From NCBI GenBank assembly GCA_028689775.1, contig JAQVCM010000005.1, forward strand, positions 124,001 to 188,000: a stretch of DNA of 64,000 bases, written 5' to 3'. This DNA comes from Crocinitomicaceae bacterium. Lineage in GTDB: Bacteria > Bacteroidota > Bacteroidia > Flavobacteriales_D > Crocinitomicaceae. Shown here in pieces: positions 63,009-64,000 of the stretch (within the stretch, counting starts at the first letter, position 1; every line of letters begins with the position of its first letter). The position numbers and the translations under genes were made by a program. The notes under the pieces were generated by a model, which was given only the letters and a program-made list of their open reading frames with translations, did no database searches and had not been told where the DNA came from.

Positions 63009-64000
63009 ATGAAAAATGAAACGATAGAAAAAGGGCAGTCAGAGATTAATTTAATCCTTTTTATTTGGTCAAAAAGAAAAGTATTGGCGTTGGTGACGGG
63101 AATTGTAGCGGTCGTTTCGCTGGTTGTATCTTTCTTGCTGACACCGATGTTTTTGTCTACTGCAATTGTGTTTCCAACTGCAACGAGTACCGTTTCTTTC
63201 TCTGAACAACGAAATGCAAAAGCTTCTTCGATGGATTTTGGAGTAGAAGAGCAATCAGAACAAATGATTCAAATTTTACAATCTTCTCGAATTCGAGACA
63301 TCATTGTGAGTCGTTATAATTTATTTGACCACTACGACATCAAACAAACGGATCCAAACAAATACTATAAATTAGGAAAAGAATACGGCAATCATATTAC
63401 GTTTACGCGAACGCGATACGGATCAATCCAGATTGATGTGTTGGATAAAGACAAAGAATTGGCTGCTGAAATTGCCAACAAAATTGTTGATTTAATTGAT
63501 ACAGTTAAAAATGACATGATCAAAGATCGAACGATTCCTGCATTTGAAATCAACATCAGAAAGAAAAAAATGATTGAGGAATCAGTCAAACAAATCAGTA
63601 CTGAATTGGATTCTCTTTCTGCTTTAGGAGTTGTAACTTCTGAAGGAAGAGCGAATTTATTTGCAGCTTTCAATGCGGCTAAAAGTGCAGAAGATAAAGC
63701 ATTCTTTAAAAATAAGATTGATGTAAACATGAAATACGGAGCAGAATATGATGGATTGACCATGCTTCGCGATGAGAAAATTGTGAAATTATCTGACTTT
63801 GAAGTGGCTTACGAACAAGCGGAATCGGATGCATATTCAGATTTCAACCACAAGTTTGTTGTCGAAAATGCAGTTGTTGCTGACAAGAAAGCAAAACCTA
63901 AAAAGGCAATTATCGTTCTGGTAGCTACGTTCTCTTCTTTCATCTTTATGATTTTCTTACTCTTGTTGTCCGCGAAAATTAGAGAACTTAAAAAAATAGC
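63009..64000 (+). CDS. Wzz-type chain-length determinant protein (3' end outside window)
   Basis: An open frame from ATG 63009 runs off the window end; 330 codons are visible. N-terminal helix (about 22-45, VLALVTGIVAVVSLVVSFLL), followed by a Wzz-like periplasmic part, coiled-coil segment (about 150-230) and a second hydrophobic helix (about 300-322, AIIVLVATFSSFIFMIFLLL). This layout fits polysaccharide co-polymerases controlling O-antigen or exopolysaccharide chain length. No tyrosine-kinase domain is seen in the visible part. Confidence 0.8.
   Translation, partial: MKNETIEKGQSEINLILFIWSKRKVLALVTGIVAVVSLVVSFLLTPMFLSTAIVFPTATSTVSFSEQRNAKASSMDFGVEEQSEQMIQILQSSRIRDIIVSRYNLFDHYDIKQTDPNKYYKLGKEYGNHITFTRTRYGSIQIDVLDKDKELAAEIANKIVDLIDTVKNDMIKDRTIPAFEINIRKKKMIEESVKQISTELDSLSALGVVTSEGRANLFAAFNAAKSAEDKAFFKNKIDVNMKYGAEYDGLTMLRDEKIVKLSDFEVAYEQAESDAYSDFNHKFVVENAVVADKKAKPKKAIIVLVATFSSFIFMIFLLLLSAKIRELKKI

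Overview
The window comes from the chromosome of a Bacteroidota bacterium, most likely a Flavobacteriales member near Fluviicola/Crocinitomicaceae (an inference from gene content, not a database match). Evidence: two type IX secretion cargo proteins (a C-terminal sorting domain and a gliding-motility C-terminal domain), many SxxC lipoproteins, a bacillithiol-type YtxJ protein, the long Bacteroidota form of LeuRS, short-palindrome repeats between genes, and promoters of the TAnnTTTG type instead of strong Shine-Dalgarno sites. Base composition is AT-rich throughout. No rRNA, tRNA or CRISPR array was seen.

Layout. 1-3637: end of the respiratory complex I operon (nuoL partial, nuoM, nuoN), closed by a terminator. 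3813-5268: YtxJ bacilliredoxin and a secreted glutamine cyclotransferase. 5292-7919: an accessory patch with an orphan RHS tip (probably frameshifted), a membrane protein placed like its immunity partner, a broken XRE regulator, a small membrane protein and several palindromic repeats. 7920-8906: a family 9 glycosyltransferase. 9093-16475: an eight-gene light-response and carotenoid operon: B12-binding MerR regulator, crtI (frameshifted), crtB, crtZ, TspO-like protein, photolyase, lipocalin, TIGR01777 SDR. Its start carries a perfect 10-bp inverted repeat that brackets the promoter -7 box. 16618-25025 (minus strand): envelope and lipoprotein genes, an LD-carboxypeptidase, a flippase-like membrane protein and free-methionine-sulfoxide reductase. 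25220-27106: a transglutaminase-like protein, a repeat and a hypothetical gene.

27267-33647: sufS, sufE, sufT, fabF and leuS. 33772-36220: an AT-rich island with three unrecognised, tightly packed minus-strand genes, followed by a structured intergenic element that looks like a small RNA ending in a terminator. 37144-39427: EamA transporter and a T9SS-exported trypsin-like protease. 39627-45689: response regulator, dCMP deaminase, S41 peptidase, deoC, a full aldehyde dehydrogenase and a half-length aldehyde dehydrogenase-like protein (an apparent split ALDH16 arrangement). 45782-48608: a small exported protein and an 807-residue T9SS surface protein. 48715-51218: comEC flanked by two same-orientation copies of a ~208-bp MITE with 17-bp terminal inverted repeats. 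51217-56717: small membrane protein, lipoprotein, tatA, gatA, LysM lytic transglycosylase, HAD hydrolase. 56989-64000: YeiH-type transporter, lysozyme-like membrane-anchored protein, metF, exported protein, yicC, gmk, nadD and the start of a Wzz-type chain-length protein cut by the window edge.

Best leads for something undescribed: the three-gene island at 33772-35546 with the adjacent RNA-like element, the operator-controlled light operon that lacks a lycopene cyclase, the MITE pair around comEC, the inverted 140-bp repeats 19 kb apart, and the orphan RHS tip with its neighbour. Two genes (crtI and the RHS tip) are each broken by one base in an A-run. This can be real mutation, phase variation or sequencing error, and the sequence alone cannot decide.
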